Source: JAAUTT01 sp963846585
GTDB taxonomy: Bacteria; Bacteroidota; Bacteroidia; Bacteroidales; JAAUTT01
Direction: 5' to 3'
Assembly (NCBI GenBank): GCA_963846585.1
Contig: CAWJWO010000013.1
Span: 1 to 64,000 of the forward strand
Length of the DNA: 64,000 nt
Both the position numbers and the translations under genes were made by a program. Shown here one piece after another: positions 26,267 to 35,882 of this stretch; within the stretch, counting starts at the first letter, position 1, and each line of letters opens with the position of its first letter. The notes beneath the pieces are model-generated. The model had not been told where the DNA came from. It was given only the letters and a program-made list of their open reading frames with translations, and did no database searches.

Positions 26267-27511
26267 ATGTATACATTTTGGTTAATTATCCCTGCCTTTC
26301 TAATTTCAACTTTCTTTTTGGGGATGTTGCATGCCCTGGCATCAAGCAATAAATTGAAGATTGAGATTGGCAGCTATCAAGGCAGAAACTCTCTTCAGAT
26401 TCAACATCTTTTTCTGCAGCATTTGATGAAATTCCGTATAACCATGACCATGGGTTATTTATTATCATTAATAGGCCTTGAAATCATTTTTATTATTACA
26501 ACAAAACAAATGTTTTGTTTTTTAATTGATAATGTAATTATGTGCATGGTTTTGCAGATTGCAGTGATAACTTTTATAATGGTTTTTTTGGTTGAAATAA
26601 TTGCCAGAACTCTTTTTAGAATAAATTCAAACCAGGTACTAACTTATTTTTCTGTACCTGCATACTTTTGTTATATAATATTCTCTCCATTAGACTGGAT
26701 AATTCAAATAATAATCCATGTATTTTTCGGCAGCAAGTCCGGCAACAATTTAAATGAGATATTTGAGATTGAGTCAGGTGATGACTGGTTAAGGGATTCG
26801 GAACATAAAAAAAATTATGAAGATAATAGTAGCCAGGAATTGAAAATATTTCAAAATGCGCTTATTTTTTCAAGTGTCAGAGTGCGTGATTGTATGATTC
26901 CCCGCACTGAAATTGAAGCAGTTGATATTAAAACTGAGATTAAGGAACTTTCAAAGAAATTTGTAAATTCAGGTTATTCAAAATTGATTGTCTTTATTGA
27001 TAATATTGATAATATTGTTGGATATATAAATTCTAAGGAGTTATTTAAACACCCTTCTGAAATTGAAGAAAAATTAAATATGGTTTCATTTGTTCCGGAG
27101 ACTATGCCGGCAAGTGTATTACTTAAAAAGTTTATGAAGGATCATCGCAGTATTGTAGTGGTTGTTGATGAATATGGAGGAACATCAGGTATCGTAACTC
27201 TTGAAGATATTATTGAAGAAATATTTGGAGAAATTGAGGATGAGCATGATACTGTGGATAAGGTTGAAAAAATAATCCGGCCTGACGAATATATATTTTC
27301 ATGTCGCCTGAGTATTGAATATTTAAATTCAAAATATGATTTACATATACCTGAAAATGAAAATTATGACACACTTGCGGGATATATTTTATTTCATTAT
27401 CATAATTTACCTAAACCAAATGAAATGATTGCTATGGAAAATTTAACAATTAAAATATTAAAAATGTCAAAAAATCGGATAGAATTGGCGTTGCTGAAAA
27501 AAAATGTTTAA
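26267..27511 (+). CDS. CNNM/CorC-type membrane protein with CBS pair
   Basis: This 414-residue protein has an N-terminal DUF21/CNNM membrane domain with four hydrophobic segments up to about residue 160. A CBS pair follows, with the family opening SSVRVRDCMIPRTEIEAVD and a second repeat around FMKDHRSIVVVVDEYGGTSG and LEDIIEEIFGEIEDEHD. It ends in a CorC_HlyC domain (YDTLAGYILFHYHNLPKP). Relatives are implicated in magnesium or other divalent-cation efflux; in gliding Bacteroidota one paralogue is GldE. Cation transport is inferred by family. It lies in the coaX-lptC-ppiD neighbourhood. Confidence 0.85.
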   Translation: MYTFWLIIPAFLISTFFLGMLHALASSNKLKIEIGSYQGRNSLQIQHLFLQHLMKFRITMTMGYLLSLIGLEIIFIITTKQMFCFLIDNVIMCMVLQIAVITFIMVFLVEIIARTLFRINSNQVLTYFSVPAYFCYIIFSPLDWIIQIIIHVFFGSKSGNNLNEIFEIESGDDWLRDSEHKKNYEDNSSQELKIFQNALIFSSVRVRDCMIPRTEIEAVDIKTEIKELSKKFVNSGYSKLIVFIDNIDNIVGYINSKELFKHPSEIEEKLNMVSFVPETMPASVLLKKFMKDHRSIVVVVDEYGGTSGIVTLEDIIEEIFGEIEDEHDTVDKVEKIIRPDEYIFSCRLSIEYLNSKYDLHIPENENYDTLAGYILFHYHNLPKPNEMIAMENLTIKILKMSKNRIELALLKKNV

Positions 27512-27564
27512 ATTGGTAGAAAAAATTCAACAACCAATATAAATTTAATATTCAGTTTTCACAG

Positions 27565-27948
27565 ATGACGGACTTGTATATTTTGGATAATCCTGTAGAA
27601 CAAACACCTTTGGTTGATTTTAGGTTATCGGGACAACTTTCTATTTCAGGAAAATCGTTCCCTGAAAACCCTCTTCCATTTTATGAACCTATTATAAAAT
27701 GGATCAAAGATATTAAAGAACAGTGTCCAAAGGAACTTATTCTAACTGTAAAATTAGAGTATTTCAATACAAGTACAAGTAAATTGATTTTGTATATATT
27801 TAAGTTATTAGAGGGGATACATCTTCAAGGCATTTCAGAAATTAAAATAATCTGGTTATGCAATAAACATGATGAAGAAATGGTTGAATCAGGTATGGAT
27901 TACCAAAGTATCGTAGACGTACCATTTGAATTAATTGAATATGAATAA
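27565..27948 (+). CDS. SiaC-like regulatory phosphoprotein (DUF1987)
   Basis: This 127-residue single-domain protein matches DUF1987/SiaC: LSISGKSFPENPLPFYEPII, LTVKLEYFNTSTSKLILYI, and the C-terminal EEMVESGMDYQSIVDVPFEL. The phosphorylatable Thr of SiaC lies in the FNTS motif, which is intact. In Pseudomonas SiaC is switched by SiaB kinase and SiaA phosphatase to control a diguanylate cyclase. None of those partners is in the window, so its role here is open. The 3' end overlaps the convergent GIY-YIG gene by 18 bp. Confidence 0.82.
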   Translation: MTDLYILDNPVEQTPLVDFRLSGQLSISGKSFPENPLPFYEPIIKWIKDIKEQCPKELILTVKLEYFNTSTSKLILYIFKLLEGIHLQGISEIKIIWLCNKHDEEMVESGMDYQSIVDVPFELIEYE

Positions 27949-28260
27949 CGATTCTTTTATTTTATCTGCGTCTTTTGGATTTAAATTATTTATATTGTTG
28001 ATTCTTAGTCCTGAAAAAAACTTATAATGGTCAATGAACATTTTATCATAAAATTCCGACTCATTATCGTTGTATGTAAAAATAGATTTTATCTTTGGTG
28101 AACTTCCTTTTTTCCATAAATCGTTTATCCATTGAAACTTTTCGGGATATGTAAATGCATCAAGCATGTGTTGTTTTAATTTTTCATCTAAATTGGTTTT
28201 CGTAGTTTTTCCTATATACCGAATTTGGTCGTCATCCAGAAGGGCGTAAATAGTTGTCAT
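27931..28260 (-). CDS. GIY-YIG domain protein
   Basis: From the ATG at 28260 the product is 109 residues and starts directly with the nuclease fold: TIYALLDDDQIRYIGKTTKT, where IYALL and RYIGKT are the GIY and YIG strands. The basic residues and a later Glu (ESEFYDKMFI) fit the family. The upstream extension to 28416 is hydrophobic and unrelated. Short single-domain GIY-YIG proteins may be DNA repair or homing-type nucleases. The substrate is unknown and no mobile intron is visible. Confidence 0.75.
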   Translation of the reverse strand: MTTIYALLDDDQIRYIGKTTKTNLDEKLKQHMLDAFTYPEKFQWINDLWKKGSSPKIKSIFTYNDNESEFYDKMFIDHYKFFSGLRINNINNLNPKDADKIKESLFIFN

Positions 28261-28471
28261 AAGAGGAGGTAAATTAGTTTTACATTGTAAAAATAATAAA
28301 TTAAATATGCACGGTGAGATAATATTGATAAAGGGCCATATTCCAGACGCCAATAGTATAAATTTTTTGATTGTCAGTTTTAAGGCAACCAAAAAAAGAC
28401 AACTACAGGTGAACAATAATTTTAAATTCTTATATTCGTACCTTTAAATTTTAAAGAAAAACACTGTATTA

Positions 28472-30583
28472 ATGGCAACATTGGAGAAAATTAGAAGTAA
28501 AGCTGGGATATTGGTTTCAGCTATTATTGGTTTATCGCTTTTGGCTTTTATCTTGACCGATTTTTTAAGTTCAAAAAAAAGTATGTTTTTACATACTGAT
28601 AATACAATTGGTGAAATTAACGGCAAAAAAATTGAATACCAGCAATTCGAACAGAAAGTGACCGAACTTACAGAAGTCTACAAAATCAGATCAGGTAATT
28701 CTGCAATTGATGATAGAACACTTGATGGATTGCGTGATGAATCCTGGCAGGAAATAGTATCCGAGAACGTTTTCTATCTGGAATATTCAAAGTTAGGTTT
28801 GGTAGTTTGTCCTGATGAACTTATGGAATATTTGACCGGGTCTAAAATTCATCCAATTGTCAGACAAGCATTTACTGATCCTCAAACAGGTGAATTTAAC
28901 AGGAATTGGGTAATTCAGTTTTTGAAAAAAACAAATGAACCATCAGACCCGCAAAGGCCTCTTAGGTTATATCTGGAATATATAATTACAAATGACCGTA
29001 TTCAAACCAAATATTTAAATTTGATTAATAATGGTTTACATGTCCCAACATTTATTGCAAAATCCTTATATAAAGAAAATAATTATAATGTCGATTTTAG
29101 CTACATTGTCAGTAAATATTCAAGTTTACCTGATAAGGAAGTGTCAATTGCTCCCGAGGATTTGAAGAAATATTACAAAAGCCATGATTATCTTTATAAA
29201 CAATCGGCTTCAAGGGATCTGGAATATGTTACATTTGAAATTAAACCTTCTGCAATTGACACTGCTGCAGCCAGGGAATGGATTAACAAAATAAAACCCG
29301 ACTTTGTATCAACTACTGAGGTTGAACAATTTGTAAATGAAAATTCTGACGTTCCTTACGTCGATAAACCATACAAACAAAATGAAATTCCTGATTCTCT
29401 AGGCAAAATATTATTCAATGCTCCGATTGGAGAAGTGTATGGACCATATTTTGATGGTAAATCCTTCAAATTAGCCAGGTTATATAAAAAACTTAGTTTA
29501 CCTGATTCAGTCAAGGTACATCATATATTAATTGCACCGAAAGGGAAAACTGAAGAGGACATTACAAAAGCTAAAGCTTTAGCCGATAGTATCAAAAAAG
29601 TATTGGAAAAAAATATTAAAACTGATTTCGCTGATTTGGCCAGGAGGTACTCTGACGACAAAAGCAGTGCAATAAAAGGTGGTGATTTAGGGTGGATAAA
29701 GGAAGGGATGACGGTTAAACCTTTTAATGATTCTTCATTTGAAGCAAAAATAGGTGCTGTAAAGTTTGTAGAATCCGAATTTGGCTTTCATATTCTTCAG
29801 GTAACTGATCGCAGTAAAGAAGAAAAGAAAGTAAAAATTGCTTTTTTAGACCGGAAACTTGAATATAGTCAACAAACTTTCAATCAAATGTATTCAACTG
29901 TAATGAAATTTGCCAATGAAAACCAAACATATGCTAAATTTATTCAGGCAATTGAAAAGCAAAAACTAACTAAAAAGATAGCCTCAAACCTTACTGAAAA
30001 TGATAAAAACATACCCGGGATAGAATCACCCAGACAAATATTAAGTTGGGCATTCGAAGCTAAAAAAGGTGAAGTGTCAGAACCTAAGCAAATACAGAAT
30101 CAATTTATTATAGCATCAATTTCTGAAATAAGAATAAAAGGAACTGCACCTTTCGATTTAGTTAAGAATGATATAGAAATTCAGGTTCGTAAGGAAAAGA
30201 AAACAGATAAAATTTCCGGTCAAATTAATAAAATCAAATCAGGAATATCGACAATCCAGGATTTGGGCTTAAAACTAGGTACTGTAGTTGAAACAACAGA
30301 TCATATTACATTCAATTCATATTCATTGCCAAACATTGGAATAGAGCCAGATGTAATTGCCTATGCTACTGTTAGTCCAAAAAATAAGATTTCTGATCCT
30401 ATTGATGGGAACAATGGGGTATATGTAATTTATGTTACTGATACTGAATTTACACCAATTAAGGATTATAATAATGAAAAATTGAGTATCAATAATATGT
30501 TATCACAACGTACTAATTATGATACCAGATCCACATTGCTTAAGTTGGCTAATATTAGTGATAAACGGATAAAATTTTATTAA
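28472..30583 (+). CDS. ppiD: PpiD-like membrane-anchored peptidyl-prolyl isomerase
   Basis: This 703-residue protein has one N-terminal membrane helix (AGILVSAIIGLSLLAFIL), then a SurA-N-like chaperone region (IGEINGKKIEYQQFEQKVTE). A parvulin domain lies around residues 345-450 (VHHILIAPKGKTEEDITKAK, ARRYSDDKSSAIKGGDLGW, FGFHILQVTDR). A long helical and PPIase-like C-terminal part follows. PpiD helps fold outer-membrane and secreted proteins as they leave the Sec channel. It follows the lptC neighbourhood and fits its envelope theme. Confidence 0.9.
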   Translation: MATLEKIRSKAGILVSAIIGLSLLAFILTDFLSSKKSMFLHTDNTIGEINGKKIEYQQFEQKVTELTEVYKIRSGNSAIDDRTLDGLRDESWQEIVSENVFYLEYSKLGLVVCPDELMEYLTGSKIHPIVRQAFTDPQTGEFNRNWVIQFLKKTNEPSDPQRPLRLYLEYIITNDRIQTKYLNLINNGLHVPTFIAKSLYKENNYNVDFSYIVSKYSSLPDKEVSIAPEDLKKYYKSHDYLYKQSASRDLEYVTFEIKPSAIDTAAAREWINKIKPDFVSTTEVEQFVNENSDVPYVDKPYKQNEIPDSLGKILFNAPIGEVYGPYFDGKSFKLARLYKKLSLPDSVKVHHILIAPKGKTEEDITKAKALADSIKKVLEKNIKTDFADLARRYSDDKSSAIKGGDLGWIKEGMTVKPFNDSSFEAKIGAVKFVESEFGFHILQVTDRSKEEKKVKIAFLDRKLEYSQQTFNQMYSTVMKFANENQTYAKFIQAIEKQKLTKKIASNLTENDKNIPGIESPRQILSWAFEAKKGEVSEPKQIQNQFIIASISEIRIKGTAPFDLVKNDIEIQVRKEKKTDKISGQINKIKSGISTIQDLGLKLGTVVETTDHITFNSYSLPNIGIEPDVIAYATVSPKNKISDPIDGNNGVYVIYVTDTEFTPIKDYNNEKLSINNMLSQRTNYDTRSTLLKLANISDKRIKFY

Positions 30584-30588
30584 ATCTG

Positions 30589-30705
30589 TAAACAGTAAAC
30601 AGTTAACAGTTAACAGTTAACAGTAAACTGTAAGAAAAATATGATAACTGATAACTGATCATTGATCATTGATAACTGATCATTGATAACTGATCACTGA
30701 TAATT
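30589..30705. repeat. AGTTAACAGTTAAC and GATAACTGATCATT arrays
   Basis: Positions 30589-30630 are GTAAACAGTTAACAGTTAAC units. Positions 30642-30705 are about six TGATCATTGATAAC units, which are partly self-complementary (TGATCA). They fill the gap between ppiD and the LysE-type gene. Confidence 0.85.
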
Positions 30706-30711
30706 GAAAAA

Positions 30712-31341
30712 ATGTCAATTATATTACTTATTAAAGGGATTTTAATCGGATTAATTGTATCAGTTCCAATGGGGCCGGTAGGAGTTATGTGTATTCAGCG
30801 AACAATTAACAGGGGGTTAAAAGCGGGATTTATATCAGGGTTAGGTGCTGCCTCAGCAGATACATTTTATGCTATAATCTCAAGTTGTGGTATTGGTTTT
30901 ATATTTAATTTTATTCAAAAACAACTTAACTGGATTCAGTTTTTTGGTGCTATAATTTTGATTTTAATTGCTATAAAAATATTTTATACAAACCCGGCTG
31001 TAGAAATAAGAAATAATAAAAACAAAAAGGTAAAACCAATGGAAGAGTTTATTTCAATTTTTTTTATTACTCTTTCAAATCCAACTGTTTTTTTTGTGTT
31101 TATTGCATTATTGGCAAGCTTAAAAGTTTTTACAGGGAAAATTAATTATTTATCCGGTTTATTTGTAATTTCAGGTGTTTTTGCAGGTGCTATGCTATGG
31201 TGGTACTTGTTAAGCAGCATAGTGAATAAATTTAGAAACAGGATTAAGCTTAAAAAAATATGGTGGTTAAATAAAATAATTGCAGTGGTTGTATTTATCT
31301 TTGGAGTTATAGTCCTGATAAATATAGTACTTAGTACATAG
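30712..31341 (+). CDS. LysE-family amino-acid exporter
   Basis: This 209-residue protein has six hydrophobic segments and the LysE/RhtB opening: ILIGLIVSVPMGPVGVMCIQ, then RGLKAGFISGLGAASADTFY, and ITLSNPTVFFVFIALLASL in the middle. The family exports amino acids or related small metabolites by proton exchange. The substrate cannot be predicted. It converges with the hydrolase gene, 14 bp away. Confidence 0.88.
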   Translation: MSIILLIKGILIGLIVSVPMGPVGVMCIQRTINRGLKAGFISGLGAASADTFYAIISSCGIGFIFNFIQKQLNWIQFFGAIILILIAIKIFYTNPAVEIRNNKNKKVKPMEEFISIFFITLSNPTVFFVFIALLASLKVFTGKINYLSGLFVISGVFAGAMLWWYLLSSIVNKFRNRIKLKKIWWLNKIIAVVVFIFGVIVLINIVLST

Positions 31342-31355
31342 ATGTTAGTTGTTAG

Positions 31356-32147
31356 TTAAATATTATTGATATTCAAAAGCAATGCATCAATAAGCAAATC
31401 AGGTTTGTCTGCCTGAATCCAATGGCCTGCTCCGGGGATTGTAATTATTATAGCATGTGGAAAATAATCTGCTACAGAAGAAAGGTGTTTATCAGAGAGG
31501 TAATCTGAATATTCCCCTTTTAAAAATAATACCGGAAAAGCCTGAATAGATTTAACGGGAAGAGGTCCCATTATTTCAGGCAGAAAATTAATAAGTACAG
31601 GTATATTAATTTTCCAGATAAAACTATTATTTGGATTTCTGTGTAAGTTTTTCATTATGAATTGACGAATAGCCAGATCAGGGATAAAGCCGGCTAGAAG
31701 TTTGTCTGCTTCAGTTCTGTTATTAACTTTCGAAAGGTCTGCATTTTGCATTGCAATAAGAATGTTCAGGTGGGACTGAACCTGTGTGTTATGAGCCATT
31801 ATTCCGTATCCGTCCGGTGCTATATCAACAAGTGTAAGCGTATAAACTTTTTCAGGATAAATAGCTCCAAAAAGCATTGCTGCTTTTCCACCCATTGAAT
31901 GGCCTAGCAAATGTATTTTTTTTAGGTTTTCGTATTGTATTAATTCGTCAAGGTCTTCAACCATTGATTTATAAGTATGTATTTCAGAATGCGGTGAATG
32001 ACCGTGATTTCTAAGATCGATAAGATAAACGGTATAATTTTCAGATAAAATACGTGCAACTGAAATCCAATTATCACCTGAGCCTAAAAGTCCGTGCAGG
32101 ATTAGGATTGGAGCACCGGATCCAATTTTCTGAAAATATAGTCGCAT
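31356..32147 (-). CDS. Alpha/beta-fold hydrolase (YbfF-like esterase)
   Basis: This 263-residue protein has the oxyanion motif LHGLLGSGDNW, the nucleophile elbow GHSMGGKAAMLFG, an Asp candidate in VDIAPDGYG or the late LKGEYSDY segment, and the catalytic His in GAGHWIQADKPD. DLRNHGHSPHS is typical of the YbfF branch, which cleaves short-chain acyl esters or acyl-CoA. The natural substrate is unknown. It is an isolated gene next to the pdxJ cluster. Confidence 0.88.
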   Translation of the reverse strand: MRLYFQKIGSGAPILILHGLLGSGDNWISVARILSENYTVYLIDLRNHGHSPHSEIHTYKSMVEDLDELIQYENLKKIHLLGHSMGGKAAMLFGAIYPEKVYTLTLVDIAPDGYGIMAHNTQVQSHLNILIAMQNADLSKVNNRTEADKLLAGFIPDLAIRQFIMKNLHRNPNNSFIWKINIPVLINFLPEIMGPLPVKSIQAFPVLFLKGEYSDYLSDKHLSSVADYFPHAIIITIPGAGHWIQADKPDLLIDALLLNINNI

Positions 32148-32182
32148 AATATTGTTCTAATTGCTTACATTTTAATTTAGTA

Positions 32183-32384
32183 GAGCCAAGAACCAAGAAC
32201 CAGGAGCCAAGATATGAGATATGTTACAGAAGCCAGAAAAATGTATTGGTGATTCTCTGGATTCTATATTTTAAATTTAGGAATTATTACTTTGGCAGAA
32301 TTATTAAAATCTGGAATCTCAAATCACAAATCTGGAATCTTGAATCACCTGATCCTGGTTCCTGGTTCCTGGCTATTGGTTCTA
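32183..32384. repeat. Facing copies of the AGCCAAGAACC word around an AATCTGGAATCTC array
   Basis: The left arm (32183-32212) is identical over 30 bp to 17154-17183. The right arm (32353-32384) is a diverged reverse copy that touches the last bases of pdxJ. The spacer carries AAATCTGGAATCTCAAATC units (about 32310-32345). No gene is present. Confidence 0.85.
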
Positions 32385-33098
32385 TTTAACAAGTTTTGCC
32401 AGGTACATTTTAATAGTTTTTTCCAGACCAAAATACAGAGCATCAGAAATAAGAGCATGTCCAATTGATACTTCATTCAGGAAAGGTATTTTTTCAGCGA
32501 TAAATTGTAAATTTTCAAGATTCAGGTCATGGCCTGCATTAACTTTTAATCCTGATTCTTTAGCCAGGTTAGCTGATTTTACAAATGGAGTAACAGCATT
32601 TTCGCGGTCCGAATGATAATTAACAGCATATGGTTCAGTGTATAATTCAATTAGTTGAGTTCCGGTTTTTGCTGCAAACTCTACTATTTTTAAATTAGCA
32701 TCTACAAAAATTGAGACTAATATACCATGGTCTTTAAACTCCTTAACTACGTCCGTTAAAAAATTAAAATGCTTTACTGTGTCCCATCCCCGGTTAGATG
32801 TTATTGCATCGTGTGAATCTGGTACAAGCGTTACCTGATCTGGTTTTACTTTCAAAACAAGATCGATAAATTTTGGATTAGGGTTACCTTCAATATTAAA
32901 TTCAGTTGTAATTGCAGGTCTTATTTCATAAACATCATTATATCTTATATGCCTTTCATCGGGACGTGGATGAACTGTAATACCCTGTGCTCCATATTTT
33001 TCACAATTAATTGCAGCTTCTAAAACATTTGGAATATTTCCATTTCGGGAATTTCGAATTGTTGCAATTTTATTAATATTTACGCTTAGAAGGGTCAT
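32382..33098 (-). CDS. pdxJ: Pyridoxine 5'-phosphate synthase
   Basis: I chose the ATG at 33098 (238 residues), which begins with the family N-terminus TLLSVNINKIATIRNSR; the longer form from 33152 adds unrelated residues. Landmarks are CEKYGAQGITVHPRPDERHI, VTLVPDSHDAITSNRGWD, VSIFVDAN, and KVNAGHDLNLENL followed by VSIGHALISDAL. PdxJ condenses 3-amino-1-hydroxyacetone phosphate with deoxyxylulose 5-phosphate in vitamin B6 synthesis. The divergent CBS gene begins 87 bp away. Confidence 0.95.
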   Translation of the reverse strand: MTLLSVNINKIATIRNSRNGNIPNVLEAAINCEKYGAQGITVHPRPDERHIRYNDVYEIRPAITTEFNIEGNPNPKFIDLVLKVKPDQVTLVPDSHDAITSNRGWDTVKHFNFLTDVVKEFKDHGILVSIFVDANLKIVEFAAKTGTQLIELYTEPYAVNYHSDRENAVTPFVKSANLAKESGLKVNAGHDLNLENLQFIAEKIPFLNEVSIGHALISDALYFGLEKTIKMYLAKLVK

Positions 33099-33185
33099 TT
33101 TTATAGTATCTATTTTAATTTGTACAATTTTTATGTTAAATTTATTGTGCAAAGCTAACAGGAATTCATCATATAGGGAACAATT

Positions 33186-33851
33186 ATGCTTACAAAAGAA
33201 TTGATTTCAGATGAGGTACCTTCATTAAAAACTTCTGATACAGGTATAAAAGCCTTGTATTGGATGGATATTTTCAGAATTTCGCATCTACCTATTGTAA
33301 ATAACGAAAAGTTTTTGGGATTAATATCAGATACAGATATTTATGATATGAATACTCCTGATGAGGCCATTGGTAACCATAACCTGTCTTTGTATAGTCC
33401 ATATGTTCTGGATTATCAGCACGTCTATGATGCCATTGAGTTAGTTTCAAGGTTAAAATTAACCGTAGTACCTGTTTTGGATATTGATAAAAATTATTTA
33501 GGATTGATTACCGTTCAGAGATTTATTCAATATATGGGAGATTTATTCGGAATTAAAAATCCCGGCGGTATAATTGTACTTCAATTAAACACAAACGACT
33601 ATTCATTATCCCAAATTGCTCAGATAGTTGAAAGTAACGATGCCAAAATATTAAGCCTGTATATTCAGGCATTCCCTGACTCCAAGGTAATGGACCTGAC
33701 TTTAAAAATTAACAGGATTGACCTTGGTGGAATAATTCAAACTTTTATCAGGTTTGATTACCTCATTAAAGCTTCATATTCTGAACACAATGATTTAGAG
33801 TCATTATATAGCAGCAGATACGAACAATTTATGCATTTTCTTAATATATAA
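33186..33851 (+). CDS. CBS-pair protein with C-terminal ACT-like domain
   Basis: The 221-residue protein has two CBS motifs (LISDEVPSLKTSDTGIKALY with ISHLPIVNNEKFLGLISDTD; YQHVYDAIELVSRLKLTVVP with NYLGLITVQRFI). A C-terminal ACT-like fold follows (GGIIVLQLNTNDYSLSQIAQ, then KVMDLTLKINRIDLG). It is probably a cytosolic nucleotide-responsive regulator. This gene is regularly found between pdxJ and nadK in Bacteroidota. It is 3 bp from nadK, so the two are co-translated. Confidence 0.8.
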   Translation: MLTKELISDEVPSLKTSDTGIKALYWMDIFRISHLPIVNNEKFLGLISDTDIYDMNTPDEAIGNHNLSLYSPYVLDYQHVYDAIELVSRLKLTVVPVLDIDKNYLGLITVQRFIQYMGDLFGIKNPGGIIVLQLNTNDYSLSQIAQIVESNDAKILSLYIQAFPDSKVMDLTLKINRIDLGGIIQTFIRFDYLIKASYSEHNDLESLYSSRYEQFMHFLNI

Positions 33852-33854
33852 ACA

Positions 33855-34736
33855 GTGAAGATTGGAATATTTGGGAAGAATTTTGACGATTTATTTAACG
33901 ATTCTGTCAAAAATTTGTTTAACAGGTTATTTAGCAATAAAATAGAAGTATATATTTTTAAACCCTTCCAGGATTTTTTGATTGAAAAAAAAAATTATAC
34001 ATATAAATTTTCAGGAAATTTCGATAACTATTTAAATTTGCCGGGAGATATTGATTTTTTGATTAGCATTGGAGGAGATGGTACCTTTCTTGAAGCAATA
34101 ACATTAATAAGAGATACCAATATACCAATAGTTGGTTTTAATTCCGGCAGATTGGGGTTTTTAGCAAATATTTCATGTAATGAAATTGACCATGCTATTG
34201 ATAATTTGTTAAATGACGACTATAAGGTTGAAGAGCGCTCAGTGCTTTCCATGAATTCCTCTAATCTGATTTTTGATGATTTTACATTTGCATTGAACGA
34301 ATTCACAATACAAAAAAATGGACCTTCACTTATTACTATCCATGTTATAATAAATAATGAATATTTAGCTTCTTATTGGGCTGATGGTTTAATTATTGCG
34401 ACTCCAACAGGCTCTACGGCATATTCGCTTAGTGTAGGAGGTCCGATTGTAGCACCTCAATCTCAGAATTTTATTATTACTCCAATTGCCGCACATAATT
34501 TAAATGTTCGTCCGTTAATTATTCCTGATGATTCAATACTAAAACTTTCGGTCGAAGGCAGGACTAATGATTTTTTAGTGACATTGGATTCGCGTTCAGC
34601 TTCAGTTGAAATCCGCACAGATATATACATTAATAAAGCAATGTTTAGTATTAAGATGATTAAATTACCTAAGATAACATTTTATTCAACTCTATATAAT
34701 AAGCTTATGTGGGGGGCTGATAAAAGAAACTATTAA
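33855..34736 (+). CDS. nadK: NAD kinase
   Basis: A GTG start 3 bp after the CBS gene gives 293 residues. The family's GGDGTFLEA motif is present (ISIGGDGTFLEAITL), as are NSGRLGFLANI, the nucleotide-binding NEFTIQK, and YWADGLIIATPTGSTAYSLS with GGPIVAP. NadK phosphorylates NAD to NADP using ATP or polyphosphate. The length and all motifs are normal. Confidence 0.95.
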   Translation: MKIGIFGKNFDDLFNDSVKNLFNRLFSNKIEVYIFKPFQDFLIEKKNYTYKFSGNFDNYLNLPGDIDFLISIGGDGTFLEAITLIRDTNIPIVGFNSGRLGFLANISCNEIDHAIDNLLNDDYKVEERSVLSMNSSNLIFDDFTFALNEFTIQKNGPSLITIHVIINNEYLASYWADGLIIATPTGSTAYSLSVGGPIVAPQSQNFIITPIAAHNLNVRPLIIPDDSILKLSVEGRTNDFLVTLDSRSASVEIRTDIYINKAMFSIKMIKLPKITFYSTLYNKLMWGADKRNY

Positions 34737-34852
34737 AACAGAACCGGAATATTTTGGCTATTTTGTTTAAAAAATTCAAACTTTATTGTATTTTTAATTA
34801 TGAAATATTTAATACAGAGTATCTATTTATATAAATATGTTTTAAATATATT

Positions 34853-34860
34853 TACATTTG
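34853..34860 (+). promoter_or_regulatory. Candidate -7 element before the outer-membrane gene pair
   Basis: TACATTTG fits TAnnTTTG and lies about 35 bp before the GTG at 34895. No TTG was found at the expected upstream spacing, so only half the promoter is supported. Confidence 0.3.
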
Positions 34861-34894
34861 TAAATACAATAGAAAATTTTTAAAGGGTATTAGA

Positions 34895-35689
34895 GTGAAT
34901 TTTAGAGTCCGGTTTTTTTTCTTATGTTTACTGACAGGTTATTCGAGTGTTTTCGGCCAGCGTTGGAAATTGGACCGTTGTGAAGTACAGTTTGGGATTG
35001 GTACTACTGATATCTTTGGACAAATAGGTGGTTCGGCTACTAAAAACAATTTATATGGTTTAAAAGATATTAATCTGAGTAACACCGGTCCTGCTGTTTA
35101 TTTAGCTACCAGGTACAAAATTACTGCCCAAACTGCCTTGAAACTTAATTTAATATACGGATATGGCGATGGCAGTGATGCAGGTTCAATAATTGCCTCA
35201 AGGGGTTATAGTTATTCAAGCTCCCTTGTTGAATTTTCATTGCAATATGAATATTATTTTCTTAGGGAAGAACGAAAATTCAGGCCTGGTAATTTATATA
35301 ACAGGCGTGGAATGATTAATAATTATTCAACTTTTAGTTTCTATGCATTTTTAGGTGCAGGAGGTCTTTACTTTGATCCTAAACTGACTGTTAATCAACA
35401 ATCATATAAACAAACCAATTCTAATGTACAGGAAGAATTTATAAGCGGTTATAATAAGTTTACACCGGTAATTCCACTTGGCCTTGGAGCTAAAATGGTT
35501 TTAAATAAGGATTGGGCCCTGGGATTCGAATTTGGCAGAAGGTTTACCTTTTCTTCATATCTTGAAGGTATAAATACTATTTATTCCAAATCAAAAGATC
35601 TTTACTATTTTGGTATTTTTCAGGTTATTTATAATATAGAGACAGATCGCAGGGGTATACCATTATTTTTAAGGAGAAAACCACGTTAG
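34895..35689 (+). CDS. DUF6089-like outer-membrane beta-barrel protein
   Basis: From a GTG start the 264-residue product has a signal peptide (FRVRFFFLCLLTGYSSVFG) and then barrel-like strands: VQFGIGTTDIFGQIGG, VYLATRYKITAQTALKLNLI, and FSFYAFLGAGGLYF. It matches the DUF6089 type found upstream of uppS-bamA in Bacteroidota. The function is unknown; linkage to bamA suggests envelope structure or assembly. It is followed by a related barrel gene. Confidence 0.75.
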   Translation: MNFRVRFFFLCLLTGYSSVFGQRWKLDRCEVQFGIGTTDIFGQIGGSATKNNLYGLKDINLSNTGPAVYLATRYKITAQTALKLNLIYGYGDGSDAGSIIASRGYSYSSSLVEFSLQYEYYFLREERKFRPGNLYNRRGMINNYSTFSFYAFLGAGGLYFDPKLTVNQQSYKQTNSNVQEEFISGYNKFTPVIPLGLGAKMVLNKDWALGFEFGRRFTFSSYLEGINTIYSKSKDLYYFGIFQVIYNIETDRRGIPLFLRRKPR

Positions 35690-35882
35690 TTGTTAGTTGA
35701 ATATTATTTTTAGGCAATATATGCAATCTCATAATAATTTCTTCGTTATACTCGCAAGAAAAAGCTTATTTTCGGGCCAAAATGTATTTTGATTTTTTAA
35801 ATACTATGAACCTGTATTGATAGGTATTCGATCCTAATAATTGATTTGGCGAAATTTATACTCTTACAGGATAATTTTCAAA